In this document: piece after piece, positions 55,592 through 63,397 of the stretch
Layout: every line of letters starts with the position of its first letter
Position numbering within the stretch: the first letter of the stretch is position 1
Assembly: GCF_026339995.1 (NCBI RefSeq)
Contig: NZ_JAPEPT010000002.1
Coordinates: 124,001 to 188,000 of the forward strand
DNA: 64,000 nucleotides
Direction of reading: 5' to 3'
DNA from: Streptomyces sp. NBC_01481
GTDB taxonomy: Bacteria; Actinomycetota; Actinomycetes; Streptomycetales; Streptomycetaceae
Notes under the pieces: generated by a model
The model's input: only the letters and a program-made list of their open reading frames with translations
What the model was told of the DNA's origin: nothing
Database searches by the model: none
Position numbers and translations under genes: made by a program

Positions 55592-56254
55592 TCAGCAGGT
55601 CTTCAGCTGTGCGACGGAGGGTGCCGTGAGGTTGCCGCCATGGCCGACGTACACGGTGGTCGGAGCATGGTTGGCGATGGCACGCATGCTGCGGGCGGCG
55701 GCGTCCAGGTCGGTTGCGAACATCGGCTTGCGCGCCATCCGGGCTCGGAGCATGCCGCCGGAGAGGGCGTCGCCGGCCAGAATGGTGTTGTCGGCGAGGA
55801 GGACGCAGACAGATCCGGGGGTGTGGCCGGGGGTCACGAAGGATCGGCCGATTCCTCCGTGCTCGCTCAGGTCTTCTTCGTCGCCGAGGACGATGTCGGG
55901 CTCGATGGCCGGGATTTCGGCCTTGGCGAGCATGACCTTCATGAGCCGAGGCATCAGGCTGGTGGGCTGCAGGTCGACCCGCCCGCCGCGTCGGAGCTGT
56001 TCGGCGTCGTCGCGGTGGATGGCGATGGGCGCTCCGGTCGCCTCCCGCAGTTCCAGCGCCGAACCGCTGTGGTCCGCGTGGTGGTGGGTGAGCAGGATGA
56101 GCCCAACGTCGGCGGGGCGCAGGCCCGCGTCGGCGATCTGCTTGAGCATCGCCGGGGCCCGCCCGGCGACACCGGTGTCGACGATCATGGCCCGGCGGCC
56201 GTCAGTGACGAGAAAGGCGGACGAGGCGACGTTCTTGACGGCGTAGACGGTCAT
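55592..56254 (-). CDS. MBL-fold metallo-hydrolase
   Basis: Protein of 220 residues of the metallo-beta-lactamase superfamily. The metal motif T-H57-H-H59-A-D61-H62 is intact, with P-G-H-T-P-G and G-D-A-L as the next ligands. Relatives hydrolyse thioesters, lactones or other substrates. It is divergent from the TetR gene at 56389, and a perfect 43-bp operator (56288-56330) ends 34 bases before its start, so it is almost certainly a target of that regulator. Confidence 0.87.
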   Translation of the reverse strand: MTVYAVKNVASSAFLVTDGRRAMIVDTGVAGRAPAMLKQIADAGLRPADVGLILLTHHHADHSGSALELREATGAPIAIHRDDAEQLRRGGRVDLQPTSLMPRLMKVMLAKAEIPAIEPDIVLGDEEDLSEHGGIGRSFVTPGHTPGSVCVLLADNTILAGDALSGGMLRARMARKPMFATDLDAAARSMRAIANHAPTTVYVGHGGNLTAPSVAQLKTC

Positions 56255-56287
56255 GGCTTCTCCACGTGTCCTGGTAAGGTTCGACGA

Positions 56288-56330
56288 TGTGAACACCTCT
56301 AACATAGCATGGATGTTAGAGGTGTTCACA
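56288..56330. promoter_or_regulatory. 43-bp operator palindrome, copy 1 (MBL/TetR)
   Basis: TGTGAACACCTCTAACAT (56288-56305) is repeated inverted without mismatch at 56313-56330, with a 7-base spacer AGCATGG. It lies 34 bases from the MBL start on one side and 58 from the TetR start on the other. Copy 2 is at 61579. This length and placement suit a TetR-family operator controlling both genes. Confidence 0.8.
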
Positions 56331-56388
56331 TAATTTCGGAAACAGATACCCGCCACGCATCCGGCGGGCGCGTTGATAGCGTGGACAG

Positions 56389-56979
56389 ATGGGAGCCAAG
56401 CAGGTGGCACGCACGAGTTACCACCACGGAGCGCTCCGGCAGGCGCTGATCGACGGAGCCAGGGAGATCCTGGCCGAACGGGGACACGACCAGTTCAGCC
56501 TCAACGAGCTCGCCCGCCGCGTCGGCGTGAGCACCTCCGCCCCCTACCGTCACTTCGCCAACCGGGACGATCTCCTGGCCGCGGTCGCCGATCAGGGCTA
56601 CGCGACTCTGCACAAGAGCCTCGAACACACGGCATCGGACACGGCCGACGTCCGCGAGCGGCTGATCCGCCTGGCAGGGGCGTACGTGCGATTCGCGCAC
56701 GACCACCCAGACCTGTACGCGACGATGTTCCGCGCCCGGCCGGGCGCCGAACCGAAGGGCTACGAGTCCTTCGAGGTGCTGCTCCGGACCGTCGACGAAG
56801 CTCAGCAGAGCGCGATAATCCCCACCACGGTGTCCGCGGAACTGATGTCCCGGTCCATCTGGGCGACCCTGCACGGTCTCGCGCTGCTCAACCTGCGGCA
56901 GCCCCACGAGCGGTTCGGCCTGAACGAGCCTCCGGAAGCCCTCGCCACCGACACCCTGTCAGCGCTCTTCGGACTGTAG
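56389..56979 (+). CDS. TetR family transcriptional regulator (WHG-domain type)
   Basis: Protein of 196 residues. The helix-turn-helix is F-S-L-N-E-L-A-R-R-V-G-V-S-T-S-A-P-Y-R-H-F, and the C-terminal half resembles the TetR_C_33/WHG class (W-A-T-L-H-G-L-A-L-L). It is divergent from the MBL-hydrolase gene; the operator between them probably binds this protein and represses both. The second operator at 61579 extends the likely regulon to the DUF2306-hemA operon. Confidence 0.88.
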   Translation: MGAKQVARTSYHHGALRQALIDGAREILAERGHDQFSLNELARRVGVSTSAPYRHFANRDDLLAAVADQGYATLHKSLEHTASDTADVRERLIRLAGAYVRFAHDHPDLYATMFRARPGAEPKGYESFEVLLRTVDEAQQSAIIPTTVSAELMSRSIWATLHGLALLNLRQPHERFGLNEPPEALATDTLSALFGL

Positions 56980-57001
56980 GTACGGCACACAATGCGCCGG
57001 T

Positions 57002-57946
57002 TCAGGCTTCGTCAGCCGGTGTCTCATTCCCGCCGGAACCCGCGCTCACGTCTCGGCCCTGGATCGTTGCGGCCGCACGGTCCAGTTCGGTGAGCACCAG
57101 CCGTACGGCTCGCCGTGCGGCACGCTCGGGGCGGTGGAGCACATCGATGTGGCGTCGGGCGTGCACGCCGCTGAGAGGCCTGAGGATCAGTGCGGGGTGC
57201 GGACGTGTGGTCCAGCGGGGCATCAGGGCCAGGCCGCCTCCGGCGGCCACGGCTTCGGCGACCACCGTGAATTCGTTGATGCGATGGACGATGTTGAGCC
57301 GTCGGTTCGCCGCAGTCGAGATGGCATCGATGGTGGCCATCAGCGGGAAGCCGTCATGAACGGTGATCCAGGGTTGATCCGCGACGTCTCGCGGGGTGAG
57401 GCGTCGTTTGGCGGCCAAGGGGTGGTCTGCCGGAAGGGCGATGTCGAGCGGTTCACGCAGCAGCGTGCCGGCGGTGACCGTAGTCGGCCACGGTGGCGCT
57501 TGGTCGAGACGGTGGGCTAGTACGAGGTCGTAGTCCCGGGTCAGTCGCGGGAATTGGTCTTGCGCGACGTCCTCGTCGGCGAGCGAGAGCTGCGGGCGTC
57601 CAGGGCCGTCCTGGCCAAGCAGCAGTGGGAAGAATGCGGCGGCCGCGCTGTGGAAAGCCGCTACCGACACATCAGCGTCGGGCTGGTCGACGAATTCCTC
57701 GATGGTGTGCCGTGCCCTGGCAAGCGCGGTCTCCACCTCGATCGCCGCACCGGCCAGGGCTTGTCCGGCATCGGTGAGCACCAACCGCCGTCCGTCACGT
57801 TCAGTGAGTGGGACCGGGATCGAGCGTTGCAGCAGCCGTAGCTGTTGGGAGATTGCCGAGGGCGTCATCAACAGCGCCTCGGCGGTCGCGGTGACGCTTC
57901 CCAGCTCGCCGAGCTCCCGCAAGATCTGCAACTGCCGTTCGTTCAC
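57002..57946 (-). CDS. LysR family transcriptional regulator
   Basis: Protein of 314 residues with N-terminal helix-turn-helix (L-R-E-L-G-E-L-G-S-V-T-A-T-A-E-A-L and S-A-I-S-Q-Q-L-R-L-L) and a LysR substrate domain (P-L-L-L-G-Q-D-G-P-G). It is divergent from the EamA-YbaK pair across 65 bases that hold a LysR-type box. The pair is the probable target. Confidence 0.88.
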   Translation of the reverse strand: MNERQLQILRELGELGSVTATAEALLMTPSAISQQLRLLQRSIPVPLTERDGRRLVLTDAGQALAGAAIEVETALARARHTIEEFVDQPDADVSVAAFHSAAAAFFPLLLGQDGPGRPQLSLADEDVAQDQFPRLTRDYDLVLAHRLDQAPPWPTTVTAGTLLREPLDIALPADHPLAAKRRLTPRDVADQPWITVHDGFPLMATIDAISTAANRRLNIVHRINEFTVVAEAVAAGGGLALMPRWTTRPHPALILRPLSGVHARRHIDVLHRPERAARRAVRLVLTELDRAAATIQGRDVSAGSGGNETPADEA

Positions 57947-57964
57947 CCTCTCAGTGTAGTGATG

Positions 57965-57981
57965 CTTCAGGATCGTTGAAG
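57965..57981. promoter_or_regulatory. Candidate LysR-type box
   Basis: CTTCA-GGATCGT-TGAAG is a 5-bp inverted repeat in the short divergent intergenic region, with T-N11-A spacing as LysR proteins prefer. A further CTTCAGAG lies downstream at 57994. Confidence 0.45.
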
Positions 57982-58011
57982 AAGCTCGTTCTTGGCTTCA
58001 GAGTGGAGGCA

Positions 58012-58953
58012 ATGCAGCGTAGGGGCGTGTTCCACGCCCGCCGCACTGACGCAGTGCTTCTCCTTGTCGCCATCGTCTGGGGCTCCAGCTACCTGGCCGC
58101 GAAGACGGCCACCTATGCCCTGCCGGTCCTGATGGTGCTGTTCGCGCGGTACGCGATCTCCGCGATCGCCTGCCTCGCTCTCGTCGCCGCCCGCCGCCGG
58201 AATGGGCGCTACACGCGAGATGAGGTTCGTGTCGGGGCATGGCTGGGGATCACACAGGCTGCTGTCCTGGTTCTTGAGACCTACGGCGTCGCCCACACCA
58301 GCGCGGCCAACGCGGGCCTGATCATCAGCCTCACCATCGTGCTCACCCCACTGCTGGACCGCACGGCAGGCAACGGCCGGCTGCCCCCGCGCTTCTTCGC
58401 CGCCACGGGCGTGTGCCTGCTGGCCGTTGCACTGCTCATGTCCGGCAGCGGCTTCCACACTCCCCGGATCGGCGACATGCTGATGCTCGCCGCCGCGGTG
58501 GTGCGCGCAGCGCACGTCGCGCTCGTGGGGCGGCTCACGAAGGGCCGCGCTGTGCGGCCGTTGCAGCTCACGGCCGTCCAGACGGTTGTCGGCTCGGCGC
58601 TGTTCGTCATGCCGGCCGCGAGCGGCCTGTCGACGCTCACTCAGGTCGATGCGGCGGTGTGGGGCCAGCTCGTCTATCTCGCCCTGTTCTGCAGCGTGTT
58701 CGCCTTCCTCGCCCAGACCTGGGCGGTGCAGAACAGCTCCGCCAGCCGGGCGAGTCTGCTGCTGGGCACCGAACCGGTCTGGGCGGTCGCGGTCGGCATC
58801 GGCCTCGGCGGCGAAAAGTTCACCACCCTTGCCGGCCTCGGGGCGGCGCTCATGGTCACCGGAACGTACTGGGGGCAGAGCATCGAACGCGCCCACCGCA
58901 CCACCAACAATGAGGAGTCCCCATGCCGGACAACGGCACCTACGAGCGTCTGA
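58012..58953 (+). CDS. EamA/DMT family transporter
   Basis: Protein of 313 residues with ten predicted helices in two EamA repeats (A-I-V-W-G-S-S-Y-L-A-A-K-T and A-V-V-R-A-A-H-V-A-L). Exports an unknown metabolite. The ATG at 58012 has GGAGG close by; a TTG at 57976 and GTG at 58003 are also in frame. Its last 31 bases overlap the YbaK gene, so the two are translationally coupled, and a LysR gene is divergent. Confidence 0.83.
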   Translation: MQRRGVFHARRTDAVLLLVAIVWGSSYLAAKTATYALPVLMVLFARYAISAIACLALVAARRRNGRYTRDEVRVGAWLGITQAAVLVLETYGVAHTSAANAGLIISLTIVLTPLLDRTAGNGRLPPRFFAATGVCLLAVALLMSGSGFHTPRIGDMLMLAAAVVRAAHVALVGRLTKGRAVRPLQLTAVQTVVGSALFVMPAASGLSTLTQVDAAVWGQLVYLALFCSVFAFLAQTWAVQNSSASRASLLLGTEPVWAVAVGIGLGGEKFTTLAGLGAALMVTGTYWGQSIERAHRTTNNEESPCRTTAPTSV

Positions 58954-59420
58954 TCAGCCTGCTCGACAGCACCGCAACCGCGTACAAGCTCATTGACCAT
59001 GAGCCGCAAGGCACGACCGAGACTGTCAGCGCACTGCGCGGACACCCCGTGTCGGAAGCCGCGAAATGCCTCATCCTGATCGTCAAGATCGACCGGCGAG
59101 TCACTCGCTACGTGCTCGCGGTCGTCCCCGGGGACCGGCGTGTGGACCTCAACGCCATCCGTACGCTGTTCGCCGCCCGCTACGTCGGATTCTGCGACGC
59201 AGCCACTGCCGAGCGACTGGCCCATGCCGTCCCCGGCACCGTCCTGCCCTTCAGCTTCGACCCTGAACTTGAACTCGTCGCAGACCCGGACGTCATTGCG
59301 CAGCCGTGCCTTTACTTCAACGCAGCCCGCCTTGATCGCTCGCTGGCCATCTCCGGCGCGGACTACGCGAGGCTCGCCGAGCCGCGCGTCGAGCGCATCG
59401 CCGGTCCGGGCTCGAACTGA
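58923..59420 (+). CDS. YbaK/EbsC-family aminoacyl-tRNA deacylase
   Basis: Protein of 165 residues made of a single YbaK domain, which hydrolyses mischarged aminoacyl-tRNAs. Core segments are E-A-A-K-C-L-I-L, with the conserved Lys, and A-R-Y-V-G-F-C-D-A. The ATG has GAGGAG 6 bases upstream, inside the transporter gene. The last 58 bases overlap the end of the convergent hemA gene. Why a tRNA-editing gene is paired with an exporter is not clear. Confidence 0.83.
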   Translation: MPDNGTYERLISLLDSTATAYKLIDHEPQGTTETVSALRGHPVSEAAKCLILIVKIDRRVTRYVLAVVPGDRRVDLNAIRTLFAARYVGFCDAATAERLAHAVPGTVLPFSFDPELELVADPDVIAQPCLYFNAARLDRSLAISGADYARLAEPRVERIAGPGSN

Positions 59421-60787
59421 CGCAGCTCACGTGCCCGCTGATCCGGCCGGGCCACCCGGACCGCGGGTGGGGCGGTCTGCGGGCGATCCGCCACCGCCGG
59501 GCTCGTCCGGACCGCAGCCGGGTCCAGACCGAACAGCTCGCACAGTGCCTCCGCGTACGACTCCCCGCCCGGCTCGCCCGCCCGTTGCTTGACCCGCACC
59601 GTCGGCGCGTGCAGCACCTTGCGGACAAGCCTGTTCAAGCTCTGTGTCAGCTCGGCCCTGGTAGTGGCGTCCAGCTCGGGCAGCCGACCGCAGAGGCGTT
59701 CCAGCTCGGAGTCGACCATCTCGGACACCGAGGCTCGCAAGGCGACAACGGTCTGGGTGACCCCGGCGGCACGCTGGGCGGCGGTGAAGGAGTCGACCTC
59801 CTCGGCGACGATCCGGCGTACTGCCGCGACATCCAGCGCCCCGGCGGCGTCCTCGACGTTCCGGGCGGCCTCGGCCAGTGTGTCCAGCCCGACCAGGTGC
59901 ACGCCTTCGAGCTCGCGTGCGGCAGCGTCGGCATCACCCGGCATCGCCAGGTCGAGCACTGCCAGCGGCGCGGGTGCCGTCTGCCGCCCGCCGCGACTGC
60001 TGCTCGTGTCGTTCCGGCCCGCGACTCCTCCGCAGGAGATGACGACGTCGGCCTCGGCCAACGCGGTGGCGACGTCTTCGTACGGCACGGTCCTCGCGCC
60101 GTATGCGGCGAGCGTCGCGGCCAGCCGCTCCGCGCGCACGGGGGTGCGGTTGGCGATGACCAGCTCGCTGACCCCGGCTCGCGCCAGCGTCGCCGCGGCC
60201 AGCGAGCTCATCGAGCCCGCGCCCACCACCAACCCGCGCTTTCCCGCGATCGGGCCCACGCGCTTCGCGACCTGCTCCAGGCCGAAGGCGACCAGGGACT
60301 GGCCGGCTCTGGCGATCCCGGTCTCGCTGTGCGCCCGCTTGCCGACTCGCAGTGCCTGCTGGAACAGCTCACCGATGCGTCTCCCTGCGGTGTGCTCATC
60401 CTGGGCGAGCGACAGCGCGTTGCGCAGCTGGCCCAGGATCTGCGCCTCGCCGACCACCATCGAGTCCAGCCCGCATGCCAGCGAGAACAGATGCTGCACG
60501 GCGCGGTCCCCATGGCGGACGCCGAGGTACGGGGTCAGCTCTTCCGGGTCGACTCCTGTGTACTCGGCCAACAGCTCGGACAGTTCGGCAACCCCTGCGC
60601 GGACGTTGTCCACGTCGGCGTACAGCTCGATCCGGTTGCAGGTGGCGACAAGCGCCGCCGCGTTCACCTGAGCCGCCGCAGCGGCAGCGCGCAGCAGCCG
60701 CTGCGGGGCATCTCCGGTGAGGGAGGCACGCTCCAGCAGGGTCACTGGTGCCGTGCGATGGCTGAGGCCGACCATCAGGACGCTCAT
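59363..60787 (-). CDS. hemA: Glutamyl-tRNA reductase
   Basis: Protein of 474 residues, the usual length. It reduces glutamyl-tRNA to glutamate-1-semialdehyde, feeding HemL. The catalytic Cys50 lies in A-T-C-N-R-I-E-L-Y, the G-L-D-S-M-V-V-G-E-A-Q-I-L-G-Q motif follows near 108, and the NADPH loop G-A-G-S-M-S-S-L is near 190. It starts in a 4-base overlap (ATGA) with a DUF2306 membrane gene, under a palindromic operator. Streptomyces normally carry hemA with hemC elsewhere, so this may be an extra copy. Confidence 0.88.
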   Translation of the reverse strand: MSVLMVGLSHRTAPVTLLERASLTGDAPQRLLRAAAAAAQVNAAALVATCNRIELYADVDNVRAGVAELSELLAEYTGVDPEELTPYLGVRHGDRAVQHLFSLACGLDSMVVGEAQILGQLRNALSLAQDEHTAGRRIGELFQQALRVGKRAHSETGIARAGQSLVAFGLEQVAKRVGPIAGKRGLVVGAGSMSSLAAATLARAGVSELVIANRTPVRAERLAATLAAYGARTVPYEDVATALAEADVVISCGGVAGRNDTSSSRGGRQTAPAPLAVLDLAMPGDADAAARELEGVHLVGLDTLAEAARNVEDAAGALDVAAVRRIVAEEVDSFTAAQRAAGVTQTVVALRASVSEMVDSELERLCGRLPELDATTRAELTQSLNRLVRKVLHAPTVRVKQRAGEPGGESYAEALCELFGLDPAAVRTSPAVADRPQTAPPAVRVARPDQRARELRQFEPGPAMRSTRGSASLA

Positions 60788-61545
60788 GCTCGTGACCCGC
60801 TGACCTGGCTCCTGGCCGCGGCGACGCTGTTGGTCATGCGCAGTGAGGGCAGGCCACGACGCAGGATCATGAACTCTGCGACGACTATGTTGGGCAGCCA
60901 GCACAGGAAGGGCAGGGGCGCGTAGGCCTCGCGCATGATGGTGGTGAACGGGTCCGCGCCGTGGATGAACGGGATCTGCGCGAAGATCAGCACGCCGAAC
61001 CACAACCGCAGCGTCACTGCCGCGTAGGTGAGCGCGAAGCTGCGGATCATCCAGGCCTGGTGGCTGCGGAAGTCGCGCTGCCGGGCGGCGCCGTAGGCAC
61101 GCCACGTCGTCCATCCCCACAGCACCGCCAGCGAGCCGAAGCCGAAGAAGCCCGCCAGGCCCACGGAGCTGAACATCGACATGACGAACCCGGAAACCGA
61201 GCCGATCAGGACGCTGGCGACGTAGACCCGGCCGGTGTAGCGGTGGACGCGCGGGCGGCGGCTGCGGATGCGGCGGGAGAACTGGAACGGCCCCAGGGCC
61301 AGGGCCAGTCCGGCGGTGACGATGTGGATGTAGAAGGCCACCTGGATCGGCAGCGCGCGGGGGGCGTACGTATCCGCCAGTCCGACTTCCTGGTGGGCGA
61401 GGGAGTCCAGGGTGCCCTGGGCGTACTGGCCGACGAAGTAGCCGGCGATGGCCACCGACGACAGGGCCACCCAGGCCCAGCTCCACTTCGAGCCGCCGGT
61501 TCGGCGCCGCTGCCTGCGCGGTGCGGGGGTTGCGACGGTGGTCAT
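60784..61545 (-). CDS. DUF2306 membrane protein
   Basis: Protein of 253 residues with seven predicted helices, of the DUF2306 family of unknown function. H-I-V-T-A-G-L-A-L-A-L-G-P and V-H-R-Y-T-G-R-V-Y-V-A-S are family segments; the His in V-H-R-Y-T-G may bind haem, as suggested for such conserved membrane His residues. It is translationally coupled to hemA, which fits a haem link. A 43-bp operator ends 34 bases before its start. Confidence 0.83.
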   Translation of the reverse strand: MTTVATPAPRRQRRRTGGSKWSWAWVALSSVAIAGYFVGQYAQGTLDSLAHQEVGLADTYAPRALPIQVAFYIHIVTAGLALALGPFQFSRRIRSRRPRVHRYTGRVYVASVLIGSVSGFVMSMFSSVGLAGFFGFGSLAVLWGWTTWRAYGAARQRDFRSHQAWMIRSFALTYAAVTLRLWFGVLIFAQIPFIHGADPFTTIMREAYAPLPFLCWLPNIVVAEFMILRRGLPSLRMTNSVAAARSQVSGSRA

Positions 61546-61578
61546 GGGGACTCCTGGTGTCCTCGTGCGGCTCCTCGA

Positions 61579-61621
61579 TGTGAATGGCTCTAACATAGCA
61601 GCAATGTTAGAGGCATTCACT
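61579..61621. promoter_or_regulatory. 43-bp operator palindrome, copy 2 (DUF2306-hemA)
   Basis: TGTGAATGGCTCTAACAT (61579-61596) and ATGTTAGAGGCATTCACT (61604-61621) match as inverted repeats at 16 of 18 positions, with a 7-base spacer AGCAGCA. It has the same total length, inner half-site (CTCTAACAT), spacer length and 34-base distance to the downstream start as copy 1. Confidence 0.78.
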
Positions 61622-61793
61622 TGTCTGCAAGAAACCGATCCCGGCCCGCCTCCGACGTGCTGGTCAACAGCACGAGCAGACGGGACGCGAGCCGATGCCG
61701 GGGTCCGGGACCGTTGGTGCGGTCCGGGGTCGTTTGTCGCGGAAGCGGGGCGCTATCGGGGGCATGACCCCTGTACGCCGGAAACCCGCCCGC

Positions 61794-62027
61794 TCACGGG
61801 ACCCACTTGTACTTGCCTCCGCCGACCCATCGCACGACCGCGGGATCGTCGACGTCGATATGGGTCAGCCCCGCCCGGTGCGCCAGCCTGATCACATCCA
61901 GCATGGTGTAGGCGGGCCCGGCCACCTCCCCGTTGATCTCCACCAGGCGGTACGGCGGCTCGCTGGGCACTACGGCGAGCACGACGACGGGGGTGGGGTG
62001 GAACGCCTCTTGAGCATCGCTGGTCAT
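61794..62027 (-). CDS. Small hypothetical protein
   Basis: Protein of 77 residues that I do not recognise. It is acidic to neutral, with V-V-V-L-A-V-V-P-S-E-P-P-Y-R-L-V-E-I-N-G and a hydrophobic C-terminus W-V-G-G-G-K-Y-K-W-V-P. No membrane segment or signal peptide. It lies alone between the DUF2306 operator and the VOC gene. Codon use looks normal for the genome, so it is probably real. Confidence 0.55.
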   Translation of the reverse strand: MTSDAQEAFHPTPVVVLAVVPSEPPYRLVEINGEVAGPAYTMLDVIRLAHRAGLTHIDVDDPAVVRWVGGGKYKWVP

Positions 62028-62235
62028 GCTTACAGCGTGTGGCAGGGACGCGACGCGCACATGTCGAGCGGACCGGCGGGTATGGGGACGCCGCTACGTT
62101 TCCCCTGGGCCAGAGACGGAGTCCCGGCGCCCGCCGCCGAGGGCGGCTGAGCGGCTCGCGCGTGGGCGATGGCAGTTGATCCCGGGGCCGCCCTACCCCG
62201 GTGCCGGCAGCGCGGAAGCCGATGGCTCGCGGTGC

Positions 62236-62646
62236 CTACGCCTTGGGCGCCTGCGAGATGCGCACCATGTTGCCCGAGGGGTCCCGGAACGCGCAGTCGC
62301 GCGGGCCCCAAGGCTGGTCGACGGGCTCCTGCAGCACCTCGGCGCCGGAGGCCCGCACCTTCTCGAAGGTCGCGTCGAGATCGTCGGCGCGGAACACGAC
62401 CATCGGCAGGACTCCCTTGGTCAGCAGCTCCTGCAGAGCGTCACCGTCGGCCTGGGATCGGCCGGCGTGCGGCTCGCTGAGCACGATCTCCAGGTCCGGC
62501 TGGGACGCGCTGCCGAGGGTGACCCAGTGGAACCCGCCCGAGGCGACGTCGTTGCGCACCTCAAGGCCGAGCGCGTCACGGTAGAAGTCGAGCGACTCGT
62601 CCGTATCGTTGACGGTGATATGGCAGTACTGAAGTGAAACGGTCAT
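62236..62646 (-). CDS. VOC family (glyoxalase/bleomycin-resistance-like) protein
   Basis: Protein of 136 residues with one complete vicinal-oxygen-chelate domain. Metal-site residues are suggested by Y-C-H-I-T-V near residue 8, Glu in D-L-E-I-V-L near 53, and the final R-D-P-S-G-N-M-V-R-I. Relatives are glyoxalases, dioxygenases or drug-binding proteins. An AraC gene lies upstream on the same strand; MITE copy D now sits between the two, 13 bases from this start. Confidence 0.85.
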   Translation of the reverse strand: MTVSLQYCHITVNDTDESLDFYRDALGLEVRNDVASGGFHWVTLGSASQPDLEIVLSEPHAGRSQADGDALQELLTKGVLPMVVFRADDLDATFEKVRASGAEVLQEPVDQPWGPRDCAFRDPSGNMVRISQAPKA

Positions 62647-62659
62647 GGAACCAAGGCTA

Positions 62660-62846
62660 GGGCCTGTCGTTTGGATCAGGCCGGATCAGTGAGCGGGGTC
62701 TGGTGCGTGCGATCGCAGGCCGGAGGATGGGGGTCCCCCCGCCGAAGGCGGGGGGAGAGCCGACGCGGAGCGTCGGCGACTGACGACAACGCAGCGAGCG
62801 TGCGTGCCAGGGCACGCGAACCCGGCAAGATCCGAACGACAGGCCC
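62660..62846 (-). mobile_element. MITE-like inverted-repeat element, copy D
   Basis: Ends GGGCCTGTCGTTTGGATC and the reverse complement of GGGCCTGTCGTTCGGATC match at 17 of 18 positions. TA flanks both ends (62658-62659 and 62847-62848). The core is in the opposite orientation to copy A (reads ATCAGTGAGCGGGGTCT). One nested hairpin unit (GGGGGTCCCCCCGCCGAAGG type) is at about 62727-62757. The element supplies the last part of the AraC reading frame. Confidence 0.78.
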
Positions 62847-63296
62847 TAGGTCCCCTCCCGCCGCGGCTGCGCGGGCCGCTTCTGCGATCGTGCCCGGTCG
62901 CTCCCTGGTCGGCCGGGTGCGCATCTTGGCCACGCACGCGGGCATCGCCGTTACGGCGCGGTGCTCCCGGGCCCGGTACGCACTCGGCGTCACCCCCACG
63001 AGTTCGGTGAAGCGCGAGCTGAACGAGCCGAGGGAGGTGCAGCCGACCGCCATACACGCCTCGGTCACACTCATGCCCCCGCGCAGCAGCGCCATCGCCC
63101 GCTCAACCCGCCTGGTCATCAGGTAGCTGTACGGCGTCTCGCCGTAGGCCGCCCGGAACGCCCGGGAGAAGTGCCCTGGCGACATCAGCGCATGGCGGGC
63201 CATCGTCGGCACGTCGAGCGGACGCGCGTACTCCCGGTCTACCAGATCCCGCGCCCGGCGCAGGCGCGCAAGGTGGGAAAGGTGTCGCTCGTCCAT
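62676..63296 (-). CDS. AraC family regulator extended by MITE copy D
   Basis: Open frame of 206 residues. Residues about 10-105 are two AraC-type helix-turn-helices (L-D-V-P-T-M-A-R-H-A-L-M-S-P-G-H-F-S and S-V-T-E-A-C-M-A-V-G-C-T-S-L-G-S-F). From about residue 150 the sequence (R-I-L-P-G-S-R-A-L-A-R-T-L-A-A-L-S) is a translation of MITE copy D, so the natural C-terminus has been replaced. The MITE is inserted between this gene and the VOC gene it probably served. Confidence 0.8.
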   Translation of the reverse strand: MDERHLSHLARLRRARDLVDREYARPLDVPTMARHALMSPGHFSRAFRAAYGETPYSYLMTRRVERAMALLRGGMSVTEACMAVGCTSLGSFSSRFTELVGVTPSAYRAREHRAVTAMPACVAKMRTRPTRERPGTIAEAARAAAAGGDLGPVVRILPGSRALARTLAALSSVADAPRRLSPRLRRGDPHPPACDRTHQTPLTDPA

Positions 63297-63397
63297 GGGA
63301 CGAGGCTACCGTTTCACTCTGACAGAGCCCTGCTGACCTGCACGGATGAGACGTGGCGGGGGTCATGCCCGCGCGACCGAATCCACGGAGTTCCTCC

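Noticed and set aside
62686..63057. Alternative minus-strand frame reading through MITE copy D
   Set aside because: Overlaps the AraC helix-turn-helix gene in another frame and has no family match.
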